This document shows, one piece after another, positions 24,115 to 33,818 of a DNA stretch of 64,000 nt (positions are counted from its first letter, which is position 1; every line of letters starts with the position of its first letter). The stretch is taken from contig JAMDHS010000053.1 of NCBI GenBank assembly GCA_029717555.1, positions 1-64,000 on the forward strand. Reading direction: 5' to 3'. This DNA is from Peribolospora baueri. Lineage: Eukaryota; Basidiomycota; Peribolosporomycetes; Peribolosporales; Peribolosporaceae. The translations under genes were made by a program, and so were the position numbers. The notes beneath the pieces are model-generated. The model saw only the letters and a list, made by a program, of their open reading frames with translations. It was not told the DNA's origin and searched no databases.

Positions 24115-24412
24115 TGTAAGGCCCCGGGCCAGGGGAACGGTTGCCGATGCTGGTCGCAGCTGCCGTAGCGAGCGGCCGAAGCGGCGAAGCGCGCACGGAC
24201 GTTCGTGGGAAGAACCCGATCCGGTTCGTGTATATATAAAGAACTAGTCTCCGCCCGGGGCGAGTTTTCTCCCTGGTGGAACTCATACGTGCAACCAGGA
24301 CAGGACTGCTTCCTGTGCACTTAGGACCGTCAGCCGCCGACAGACGCTTCCTCGATCGTCGCACACCGCACCGACCCGTCAGCCCAGTAAAATCGAGGTA
24401 CGGTCCCCGACA
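24115..24412 (+). repeat. 3' LTR of the chromovirus fossil
   Basis: About 298 bp beginning TGTAAGGCCC and ending CCCCGACA, the TG...CA ends usual for LTRs. A TATATATAAAG box lies at about 24,230, and a shared block GACTAGTCTCCGCCCGGGGC-like follows it. Confidence 0.75.
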
Positions 24413-24562
24413 GGCACCGGTGTCAGTGCTATGCAATATGAGGTATGTTTAGTATGCATATAGACCGGTGTTTTGGCTGGGGAACAAGCGGGAAAGGGAG
24501 ATCGCTATGCACTATGCGAAGGTGTGCTTATGGACCCGTATGCTAATAGATAGGGTTGACTG

Positions 24563-24996
24563 TATATGGTCCTTCGTCTGCGTGGATTACAACGAGCGTG
24601 GGGAGGTTGCGCTTCTAGGCTCCGCACGCGGGCGGAACGCCGATCGCACGGTCGCCGCGTCGCGTGGCTCATTTCCGACGGATAATATAATAAAAGCCCG
24701 CGGAGGAGATGCGAGGCGACGCTTGCGCACGTGACCCGGTGCGCTGCAGAGCACCCGCTAGGGTATCGTGCGCACCACCTCGTCTCGTCACGCCAGTTTT
24801 GGTGCGGGGACGCACGCGTGTATCGCCTGCACGTCGAGCGCCCGCCCGCGTGTGTGTGGTCGTACAAGCAAGTTTCCAGGCAACGACACCGCAACTTTTC
24901 GGCGCAAATCCTTGTATTTCCCGCGGCGTATTGCACTCACTGCCAAGCGCGATCGGCGTACCGCCCGCGTGCGGAGCCTAGAAGCGCAACCTCCGT
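24563..24996. mobile_element. Short TIR element (MITE-like), copy B, right arm incomplete
   Basis: The left arm 24563-24647 (TATATGGTCCTTCGTCTGCG onwards) is the 85-bp inverted partner of the right end of copy A (546-630). The body 24657-24996 is identical to 254-593. The right arm stops about 37 bp early at 24,996. It lies about 150 bp beyond the 3' LTR of the chromovirus fossil and about 340 bp upstream of a secreted-protein gene. No coding capacity. Confidence 0.78.
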
Positions 24997-25339
24997 CCAT
25001 AGTTCTATGGATGGCGCCCATCTTCGCCGGAAGCGGCGACTGGATGGGGGGAAGGTGGGGACCGAGGCGACCGGGCCAGTCGGTAGAGGAGGGAGGTGGT
25101 CGTGTTGTGTGTGCCCAGGAAATTCTATTTAAACCCCTCGTACTTACTCGTACCGCTCGCCCTCCTCCACCTCTCCTACCTCTCTCTACCCATCCTACTC
25201 CAGCGACTCCGCTTCTGGCAAGCAAAGTCTTTCTTCTTCGTTCGCTTCTGGCAAGCTTTTTATCCTCCTTATTCCTCCCATACCTTAAACGCTCCTTGTT
25301 AGGTCCTCTTCTGCTCGCCCCAAGCCTCCGCCTCCCGAC
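24997..25339 (+). promoter_or_regulatory. Promoter of the small secreted protein gene
   Basis: A TATA-like TATTTAAA sits at about 25,126-25,133, roughly 210 bp before the ATG. A long pyrimidine-rich leader (CCTCCTCCACCTCTCCTACC-like) follows, as in highly expressed fungal genes. The small palindrome TCCATAGTTCTATGGA lies at about 24,998. Confidence 0.5.
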
Positions 25340-25866
25340 ATGAAGTTCTCCATCTTCCTCGCTCTCGCCCTCGCCTCCACCGCCCTCGCCGCCCCCGTGA
25401 CCATCTACCGCGGCGGCAATGCCAGCAAGCCCGTCACCAAGCTGTGAGTCGAACGGGCCCATGGTTTGATAAGACCGGGAGGGCAACGCTGACCTGACCG
25501 CACCGTGGCTCGATCCGTCCGTCGCTTTTCTTTGACCGCAACAGCCGCCCAGAAGACATGACTGAGGAGAAGACCAGTCCGGTACCGAACCCGATTCCGA
25601 GCCAGCAAGGCACGGAATGCGGCGTGTCATGCTCGTCGAACCCTAATAGCAACATCAGAGGCAAACAGTGGTCGATCGACTCGGACAAAGTGAACGGGAG
25701 CCAGGACTTTACGGCCACCCATACGCCCACCGATGACGATAAGGACCACTATTCGATTCAGTCCAACAAGAAAATGTCGCCGACTGAATATCAGGACAAG
25801 GTCAACGGGCTGCCGTGGTCCAAGGTGTCGCGGAGGGAGTACGAGTACGAGCCGGCGATGTACTAG
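25340..25866 (+). CDS. Small secreted protein, unknown function
   Basis: Two exons, 25340-25443 and 25545-25866, give 141 aa. The first 18 residues (MKFSIFLALALASTALAA) are a textbook signal peptide. The mature part is polar, has two cysteines only (CGVSC), and repeats the short motif DKVNG twice (IDSDKVNGSQ and YQDKVNGLPW). No membrane span and no recognised domain. The donor is GTGAGT and the acceptor GCAACAG. Secretion, small size and a position next to mobile elements resemble effector candidates of plant-associated fungi, but the habit of this fungus is unknown. An extracellular or cell-wall role is equally possible. Confidence 0.8.
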
Positions 25867-26779
25867 ACGCGTGGTGTGGCATGTCGGGGGGGAAGGAAGG
25901 AAGGAAGGAAGGAAGCCGTCGTCCTTTTCTTCTTCCTGCTTCACCGTAATCGCATCGTGTACTATTACTACCCCGTCCTCTCGTCTCGTCTCGTCGTTCA
26001 TTGGCTTGAGCAATAGATTAACGGACCGATAATCGATCGAAGCGCCGCTGCACTGCACTGCGCTGCGGATGGATGGGATGGTGATGTGATGGACGGCAAC
26101 TTCGGGACGCTCGTTGGGCCCGCACGCTGTCCCTATCCAATCTGATCCGATCTGATTCGATGCGATGCGATTCGACGGACGACGGACTGGTATAGATCAC
26201 CGTCGGTTTTCTCAGCAGCGCCGTCAGTCCGTCCGTCAAGTCAGAGTCGTGTCTGCCTGTTAACGTGTCAAGCGGCGTTTGGTCCGGCTGGAAAATATCA
26301 TCCACCTCACTGCGTAAGCGTCTGTGTGTGTGCGGTCGACCCGTGACGGGTGTGTATCATTCCTGAGGCAGTAGACGAGATGAGGGACGACGACGACGGT
26401 TTACAAAAGGCGATTCCAATGGAAAACTCCTGTGCTGTACGAAGAGGAGATTGGCCGGCCGTGGGAGCGTGGGGGCTTTTTGAGCGTCCAAGACGTCGAC
26501 GACACGGTCACTATAAAAAGAGAGAGAGAGAGAAAGACAAGAACCCCCGAGATGTGTCGTGTCAAGATCGAAGAAGGGGCTCGGGCGCCAAACGGCGGAC
26601 GGTGCGATATCGAAGGCGAAATAAAAAACCGAAACTGAGAAAGGGTCGAGGCGAGGCGAGGCGAGGTGGGAGGGAGCGGAGCGAAGGGAACCGTCCTGAC
26701 CGACGGACCGACGGACGGACGACGAACGGACGTCCGTCTTGACCTTCCTCCCTCCGATCCCCTCGACAATCCGATCCGA
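25867..26779. other. Intergenic, low-complexity DNA
   Basis: A (GGAA)n run at about 25,893-25,915, CTCGT repeats near 25,980, and GAGGC and GACG repeats near 26,650-26,740. No frame I would call a gene. It separates two genes that end towards each other. Confidence 0.5.
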
Positions 26780-29054
26780 TCACTCCATCGGGTTGGTACG
26801 AGCGCCAGAATTCTGATGAGCGACACAGAGAGCGACGCTGGTCAGTAGCTACACGGTGGAGGGAGTGAGAGCAGAGAGCATACACGACTGACGCGTGCAC
26901 GCTCCGAGACGACTACCGTCGACACAATACGACACGCACCTCGAGATCGTCCCCATCAGTCCGGCCCGCCCCACAGCACAGCCAATCGGTCCACCACGAC
27001 AATCTTGCGGTCCCCCCTTCTTCTTCTCCCTCCCCTTGTCCTTGTCCTTGTCGCCGCCCCGCCCCCGCCGCGCTATCTCGTTCCCTTTGTTCCCTTGCCG
27101 CTCGTACCGCCGGATTCTCGACCCCTGCCGCGCTCGTTCCAGCTCCAGCTCCGACTCCAGCTTCGACTTCGACTCCAGGCTCGCCGTCGGCGGGCAAGTG
27201 CCTACTCTGCCGGTGGTACGCGGCAGTATGGTGATTGGCGGGAGTGGGCGTGATGAGCGGGCGGCGGTGGCGTCGGGTGGTGGAGTCAAAGCTCGGCGAG
27301 CGTACCTTGACCGTCGGAGGTGGGGCAGCGGCGGCGGCGGGGACGGAGAGCGTCATATCCGCTCGGCTTCGCGGTTGCTGTCGATGAGCGCTGCTGCTCA
27401 GTAGTCCTCCTCGTCCTGCCGCGGTCGTCGCCGTCGCCGTCGCCGTCGCTAAAGGCGGAGAGGACGGCCGACGTCCTGACCCGTCGCGTACCCGCACCGC
27501 CGCCGTCGCCGAGACATTCGCATCGGCAAAAGGATCGCTGACGGTACGAGAAGAGCTGGAAGACGTCCGAACGGTCCTGCTGCCACCGCTGCTCCTCCGC
27601 TCGTCTCGTTCTCCATTTTCATTTTCTCCATCTCCATCTCCATCTCCATCTCCGAACGGATTGACGTTCGGACGGGAGGAATCGGAACCGGATGCCAACT
27701 CGGTGCCCTCTCCGACACCGCCACCGCCTTGGGCATAAAAGTGGGCAGAAGAAGAGAGGAGGAGCGAATCGCGGGACAGGACGGCGTCTATGCTTGGCCT
27801 ATCGCCGCCCTGTCGCCCGAGTCCCGGCCGGTGTTGTTGTTGTCGTAGCCGCTTCGCCGGAGAAGAGGCCGTCGCAGAGGGAGGAGACGGTGATGGTCTA
27901 GAAAAGTGGCCGTCGACGTCTCCGTCCGCGCCCGCCTCCACGTCGTCTCCGTCCGCATCGCCGTCTTCAGGGACGGCGCCGAGGAGGGAACGTCGCCGCG
28001 AAGCCGAATGAGAGCGGCTAGCGGCTTGTCCTCCGACCAACTCGGCCGCGCTCGTGCCTCCGACTCCGACTCCGACTCCCGCGGTGAGCCCCAAGCTGAC
28101 ACCAAAGGCGGGCGAGAGAGGCGTGTTGGGAGCCGTCGAATCCGGGCTCGTCACGGTGGCCAGCGGTTGTGCGCCGGGCTCGACGGTCCCGATCCCGTCG
28201 TCGTCCGCCGCGCCGCGGCCATCTCTTCGGCCCAGCAAGCTCGTTCGGCGAGATGAGCCTCGACGGTTGAGCCAGGAGCCGGATCGGGACAGGCCATCGC
28301 CCAAGGAGGGCGCGGGCGCGCCGAGGGAGGAAGAGGAGCGAGACTCTCGGAGAGCCTTGCGGCGCAGCCGCTCGGCTTCTGTCCACCGCTGAAGGTTCTG
28401 TGTGAGAGGAAAGGGAAGACGAGAGATGAGACGCGCCGTTTGCCCGCGCGGCAGAGCCAAGAAGCCGACGCTCACCTCCTGCACTTTTCTGCTCTCCTTG
28501 TCATCTTCGCTCATTGGCGGATAAGTCATCGTGTCCTCCCCCTCCCCGTCGCCATCCCCGTCGCCGTTCTGCGTCGGCTGTTCACCATACCAGCGGCCCT
28601 CCTCATCTGCGTCTCTCTCCCGCCCCTTGCCCTTCCATTTCGGATCGGGGGCGAGACGATCACTACTGCGCGCGGCAACGGCGCCGGAGGAGCCGGGATA
28701 AAGGGTGTACGGAGAGGTGGAGGCGGCCTGGGATGAGGGGGCGAGCGGTGAGCGGAGGTACACGGGGTCACCGTCACCGTCACCGTCGCCGGCGGTGCCG
28801 GCTCCACCTCCACTAAGGTCGCCGCGGTCGTCGTCGTCGTCGTCTACGAGCTTGACGTAGTGTCCGGCAAAGGCGGAAGAAGCGGAGGCGGCGGGGGAGG
28901 CGGCGGGGGAGGCGGAGGAGGCGCCGTTGGAGGCTAGCGAGGCTTTTCGGAAAGGGGCGCCGGCGGAAGAGGGAGGGGAGCGGGGGGCGTTGCCGTTCGC
29001 GAGAGGGTGCTCGGTGGGCGCGACGACGAGGGCGGGCGAGTCCGACGACGGCAT
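26780..29054 (-). CDS. Low-complexity Ser/Gly/Asp-rich protein with C-terminal CC and ARTNPME end
   Basis: Three exons, 28476-29054, 26940-28397 and a last exon of 11 codons at 26780-26812, give 689 aa. The 78-bp first intron is in frame and stop-free, so a naive frame reads through it. The last exon (NSGARTNPME) keeps the frame from ...GDDLE and supplies the natural end. The body is rich in Ser, Gly, Ala and Asp, with runs such as DGDGDGD encoded by GCCGTC/CCATCT microsatellites. A charged helix (RWTEAERLRRKALRESR) lies near residue 195. The C-terminus WWTDWLCCGAG has two cysteines that could be palmitoylated. I recall similar RTNP(F)E endings on uncharacterised basidiomycete proteins but cannot verify this. 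Function unknown. Confidence 0.7.
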
Positions 29055-30439
29055 CTGTCGCGACGGCCGGCGTGAAGCGGATGCTTGGGGGAGAGGAGGA
29101 TGGGGGTAAGCAGAAAGGGGAGAGGGGGGAGAGGGGTAAGAGAGGACGAGAAGGAGTGGGAGCACGCGAAGGCGGCGGCGGCGTCGGAGCGACGGAGGTT
29201 GAGGGCGACAATCGGGAGAGAGGAGAGATGGATGGACGAGGTGGGCGAGGTGGGCGTGGAGCGGGTCAGGCTAGGCGGTGAGGAAGGGACAGACGGGAGG
29301 GAGGCGGTCGAGAAGGGCGAGGGCGGTGGTGGTGATGGACGCGGGCGACGGTGACGGACGACGACGACGACGAGCGCGCACAGGCGCGCCGGCGGAGTTG
29401 GTGCTCGGGCCGATGGAGAGAGCGATGAGGATGGATGGATGACGATGGACGGTGATGATCATTATTATTATTATTAGACGCCCGTCATCGCTGCCTACCT
29501 ACGTTTGTACGAATGTATGTATGTATCTTTGTATTTATCCATCTATCTATATCTATTTATCTACTCGACACACCCTCTCTTCTCTCATCCCCGCCGCTCC
29601 TCGTCGCCATTCGACACCACCACCTCCGCCCTTCCACACCCGCCCTTCTCTTCGCCCCCTCCATCCTCCTCCTCCTCCTCCCACTAGGCCCCACCTCGGC
29701 CGACGACGGCCACCGCCCTGCCGCAGCAACCAAACGCGGTGCGGCGCGGTGCGGTGCGACTCCCGCCCCGTGCCGCTTGCCGGCGGATGGAGGAGGGAGG
29801 GATGGATGGATGGCGAGGCCAGAAACCGAGTCAACGGACTTGCTTGCTCCACACCTTCTTTTCCTCCACCGCTGCCAAAGCGCAAGCCCGTGATGTGATG
29901 GCCAGCGCCAGCCCGCCGTGCGGCTCCTTCCACGTGCGGCGGACGGGTCTGCCCACCGACGGACGGACACTGACCGACCGATGGAGGGACGTCTCTTCTT
30001 GCCTTGCCTTGCCTTGCCTGGCGCCAGCGTGGCGCCCCCGCTCCTTTATCTTCTCCGCGTGTCGTCCATCGCTACTCCTCCACCACGTCCGCCCACCCGC
30101 CCACGTGTCATGCCGATCGACGACCCCGGCCAACGTCCTCCATCCTCCATCCTCCGTCCGTCCGTCCACGTGCGGCGGCCGCGTTCCCGAGCGTCCGTCC
30201 GATTCGAGATGAAATCGACGTCGGAGGCGGTGGTGCGCTTGTCCGCTTAGGACGCGGGGAAAACAGAAAAAGAAAGACGAGGTGGGGAGGAGGGCAAGTT
30301 TAAATGCTCGCCCCGTCGCCATCATCCCACCGCCCGTTGGCTCGTATGTGGCCGGGATATGATTCATTAGCTATTTCGGTCGTCTATCTTCCATCTTCTT
30401 ATTTCGCAGGATTCGCAGCTGAACGGACTACGTCATACT
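29055..30439. other. Microsatellite-rich intergenic region
   Basis: Successive simple repeats: GACGAC near 29,360, ATTATTATT near 29,461, GTATGTAT and ATCTATCT near 29,513-29,570, TCCTCC near 29,665, TGCCTTGCCT near 30,000, and CCGTCCGTCC near 30,155. Frames on either strand mirror these repeats. This side also holds the promoter of the Ser/Gly-rich gene. No gene supported. Confidence 0.55.
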
Positions 30440-30800
30440 TGCCTCCCTCTTTTCACGTCCCATATTCTAACCCATCATAGCTGCCAGACGCGAGCAAGTT
30501 GCCTTGTGGGTTGAAGTGGACGCAGAAGACGAAGGAAGGTATGCCCCGGTCAGGGTGCGAAGCCAGCTTTCCCTGTGATGCGTCATTCATGGACAGGTAA
30601 TAGATGATAGATGAGCCTCAAGGATCCCGTTCGCAACAACTGTATCCGGTCCTCCGCGACATCCTGCCCAGCATTCACGCTTTGACGTATGAAATGATCG
30701 CAAACGACTCATACTCTTCACGTTCCACACCCGTATCGTATCGTCTTATCCTCGCTCGCACTAGCCACGTATTCGGAATCGGGACTCCAGCGCACCATCA
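30440..30800 (-). pseudogene. Relic of a WD40-repeat gene (WDR5/SWD3-like)
   Basis: Two WD40 blocks read on the minus strand. One (about 30,725-30,800) reads WSPDSEYVASASEDKTIR, then the frame shifts before RVWNVKS. The second (about 30,440-30,540) reads FVFCVHFNPQGNLLASGSYD, then shifts before RIWDVKRG. The wording of both blocks is that of WDR5/SWD3-type propellers, the COMPASS subunit class. The DNA between the blocks does not encode the expected linker. Only about one and a half of seven blades are present and each is frame-broken, so this is a decayed fragment. A small part of a spliced gene is ruled out by the stops that follow each shift. Confidence 0.65.
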
Positions 30801-31242
30801 GCGCCTCAAGGATGTAACAAGGACAGGTATGGGTGCCAGATTAATGTGAGGACAGAATCCAAACCGGGCTACAAGCCGGAGCCGCACCTCCTTCATCGGC
30901 TCCCTCTCCCCACCACCGTGTCTGTCCCTACGCCATATTCTCTCCGCACACTGGCCTCCTATTCTCCCTATCTCCTGTAGCTCCATAAAGAAAGAACACC
31001 CGACCTGACGCCTCCCCCCGCCAGGATGAAATCGTAAATGACGTGTGCGCACATTGACGCAGATAGGCGGGCCGACATCTTTTATGACTGACTGCGGCAA
31101 GCGTCCTGAGCGTCCTCGAAATTTTGAAAGCTTCCAGACCAGACGACCGGGTGCGCATGCATTTTCGACAGAGCGGATACCCTGACGCAAGGACGACGAC
31201 GACGACGACGAGCGGCGACCAGAAAGAAATATCGCAATCGAA
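30801..31242 (+). promoter_or_regulatory. Upstream region of MAK16
   Basis: About 440 bp between the WD40 relic and the MAK16 ATG. It ends in GACGACGACGACGACGACGA just before the start codon. No other gene seen. Confidence 0.4.
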
Positions 31243-32963
31243 ATGCAGGCGGACGAGGTCATCTGGCAGGTCATCAACCACGGGCACTGCTCGTACAAGG
31301 TCAAGTGAGTCCTACCCCCGCGCCGCGTCTTTGGCCGAGCCGCCGAACGACGCTCGCTGACGCTCCCTCGTCCTCGTCCTCGTCCTCTGCCGCCTTGGAT
31401 TCCCCCCCCACCCCGCGTTCGGCTCCTCACAGATCCAAAACACACTCCAGCTTCTGCCGGAATGAATACAACGTGACCGGTCTATGCAACCGACAGAGCT
31501 GTCCGCTGGCCAACTCGCGCTATGCCACCGTCAGAGAGAAGGAGGGTGCGTGCCGCGGGCCCAATCGCTGCTGCCCTTGCCCTTCGTCGCCGGCTACCGT
31601 GCTCACATCGCCGCTTCTGTCCCCCGTCTCGCAGGTACGATCTACCTCTACATGAAGACCATCGAGCGAGCGCACTCGCCGGCACACATGTGGGAGAGGA
31701 TCAAGCTTAGCCACAACTACTCCAAGGCTCTTGAGCAGGTGAGCCTTAGCTTTGCTCGGCTTGATGCGTTGGTCGTTCACCGATCTCTCATTCCTTTTTT
31801 CCCTTTTCATTCCTTTTTTCCACTTCCATTCCTTTTTCCCCTCCCCTCCGCCTTTGTCAGATCGACCAACATCTCATCTACTGGCCCAACTTTCTTGTTC
31901 ACAAATGCAAGCAGCGCACCACCAAGATCACACAGTACCTCATCAAGCTGCGCAAGATTCGGATCAAGGCGGAGGAAGCGTGAGTGGAAATGCGTCCGAT
32001 CGCCCTACACGGTTATTCGCTCGCTGACCTTCGTCCCCCTTTCTTTCCCCGTCGCCCAGGCCCAAACTAGTGGGGATCAAGAAAAAGACGGAACGTCGAG
32101 AGGCGACGCGAGAGGCCAAAGCATTGCGAGCCGCCAAGCTCGAGAAGGCGATCGAGAAGGAGCTGATCGAGCGACTCAAGTCCAAGGCGTACGGAGACGC
32201 GCCGCTGAACGTCAACGAGGATGTATGGAGGGCCGTGTTGGACAACGAGAAAGAAAAGGGCAAGGCGGTGTTGGCGAAGGGCAAGGGCAAGGGCGTGGAG
32301 GGCGAGTTGGAGGACGAGCTGGGCTTGGAGACGGACGTGAGTTCCGGCGAGGAGGAGGAGGAAGACGAAGAGGAGGAGGAGGAGGGGATGGGCACGAGAG
32401 AGTTCGTGAGCGACATCAGCGGAGACGAGCTGAGCGACTTGGAGGACGGCTTCGACGACGAGGTGAGCCCATACATTCATACGCCCTGCTCGTTCGCTTC
32501 CCCGACCGCTTCTCCCTTCTCGCTCCGTCCCTCAACCTCACTCTGTCGTCCGTCGGCCCACGTTCGCCACTGCACAGGATCTCGCTGCGGACAGCGACGC
32601 GGACGGTTCGGACGAAGAGAAAGAGAGCTCGGAAGCATCTGCGAGCGGAGGAGACGAAGAGGACGACGACCGACCAAAAGGAGCCGCGAAGCGCAAGGCT
32701 GGCAAACCTCCCGGACGCCCTGCGCCCAGGAAACGACCCACGGCTGGTCGGAGTGAGTGTCGTTCTCGTGCCGCCCTTTTTCGATTCCCATTCGGCGGGC
32801 ACGTGTCCGGGGCTCTGCGTACGCGACCTGACCCCGTATCGCTCCCTTTTTTCCCATCCACCCTTTCATCTTCCCGTCCATCCCCGCAGGAGGTCCGCGC
32901 GTGGAGGTCGAATACGAACACGAGATCGAGCCGCTCACGGCGGACAAGCTCGCCTCGTGGTGA
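31243..32963 (+). CDS. MAK16: MAK16, 60S ribosome biogenesis factor
   Basis: A nucleolar protein needed to build the 60S subunit. Seven exons join in phase: 31243-31304, 31433-31545, 31635-31738, 31861-31979, 32060-32462, 32578-32752 and 32890-32963; 349 aa. The N-terminal L28e-like domain is strongly conserved ([80 protein letters not shown]). The C-terminal third is acidic (a Glu/Asp run near residues 210-225), then basic ([16 protein letters not shown]), as usual in MAK16 proteins. The cysteines of CRNEY and CNRQSC belong to the family's metal-binding motif. The length is slightly above yeast MAK16 because of the acidic region. No defect seen. Confidence 0.97.
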
Positions 32964-33818
32964 TCGACATCATCCATCCGCCTTGGCCGTTCCGTCGTGT
33001 CGTGGGCTGTCGCGTCCGTGTACGTATCCGGCTTTGTGGACATCATCGGGGGTCAATGTCACGTCGGGCAGGAGATGGTCTGACCGTAGGCACCCTGCCG
33101 GTCGGTCGGTCGGTGGTGCGCGACGATGAAGACGTGACCGCCATAAGAAAAAGTAAAAAAAAAAAAGAAAAAAAGAAAAAAAGTCGGGACGAGACCTAAG
33201 CGAAACAACCCAAGTCGTGTCCAGGCATGCCATCCATTTGCGAGCCCACTCCAGCTTGTCGCGCCCTTCGTCGATCTCGAGCGGCGAGCGGACGTAACGG
33301 GGAGAGCTTGAAAGGAATTCGGGGAAGACGAGGAAGCGAGGAAGCGAGGAAGCGAGGAGGTAACACATGGGTCGCGCGCGCCTTCCCTCTGTCCATCCCT
33401 CTCTTGTCGCCGTCGCGGCGGCTCTCGTTTCCATTTCGAGACTGGGGACGCCTCGAACATGCGCAGACGAAAAGGTCTGCCGTCTGCCATCGGCGTCGTA
33501 TATATATCGCCCAGACACGTCGACCTCGTTTGTCGCTTTGCCCTCGTTCCTCCATCGTTAGTTGTAGTATCATGTCTCTCCCTCCGTTCACGTCCTGTCG
33601 TCCCTATGCGATGACCGACCTCATCCATTGCTGACGAATGGACGACAGGGACGCGGAAGTGCAACCGCACCGGCGATAACAAAGAGTAATAGTCCGGGCG
33701 ATACAAACAAACAAACCGAGGTGAAACCAAAACGCGACGCGAAGATGAACGGGCACCTCGCTCTCGCTCCTCCCGAATGAACACCGCTCGCTACCTTGCC
33801 CTTGCCCGACCCTCGTCC
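32964..33818. other. Intergenic region between MAK16 and the ligase gene
   Basis: An A-rich stretch (AAAAAAAAAAAAGAAAAAAAG-like) at about 33,156-33,183, GAAGCGAGGAAGCGAGGAAG repeats near 33,335, and a TATATATATCG stretch near 33,500. Minus-strand frames of up to 241 codons here overlap the next gene's start and have no family signature. Confidence 0.4.

Larger units (their letters stand above)
20600..24412 (+). mobile_element. Fossil Ty3/Gypsy chromovirus-type LTR retrotransposon, broken
   Basis: Two diverged LTR copies bracket coding remnants on the plus strand. Recognisable parts in order are a Gag-like, charged region (about 21,270-21,760), a retropepsin-like protease region (ALVDCAASMTFISEDF, near 21,920), the end of RNase H (IAYGPGLEGGKPDALTRR, near 22,740), the integrase tail (VHPVFHVSLLEPY, near 23,380) and a chromodomain (LWYLVKWMGYQGAEETTWEP, near 23,540). 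The chromodomain places it in the chromovirus branch of Metaviridae. It is clearly broken, with at least five breaks. The LTRs differ at many positions, so the insertion is old. The left boundary is approximate because the 5' LTR is degraded and carries an insertion. Confidence 0.88.

Noticed and set aside
29831-30367. 178-codon minus-strand frame upstream of the Ser/Gly-rich gene
   Set aside because: It is made largely of translated microsatellites (CCGTCC, CCTTGCC) and has no family pattern.
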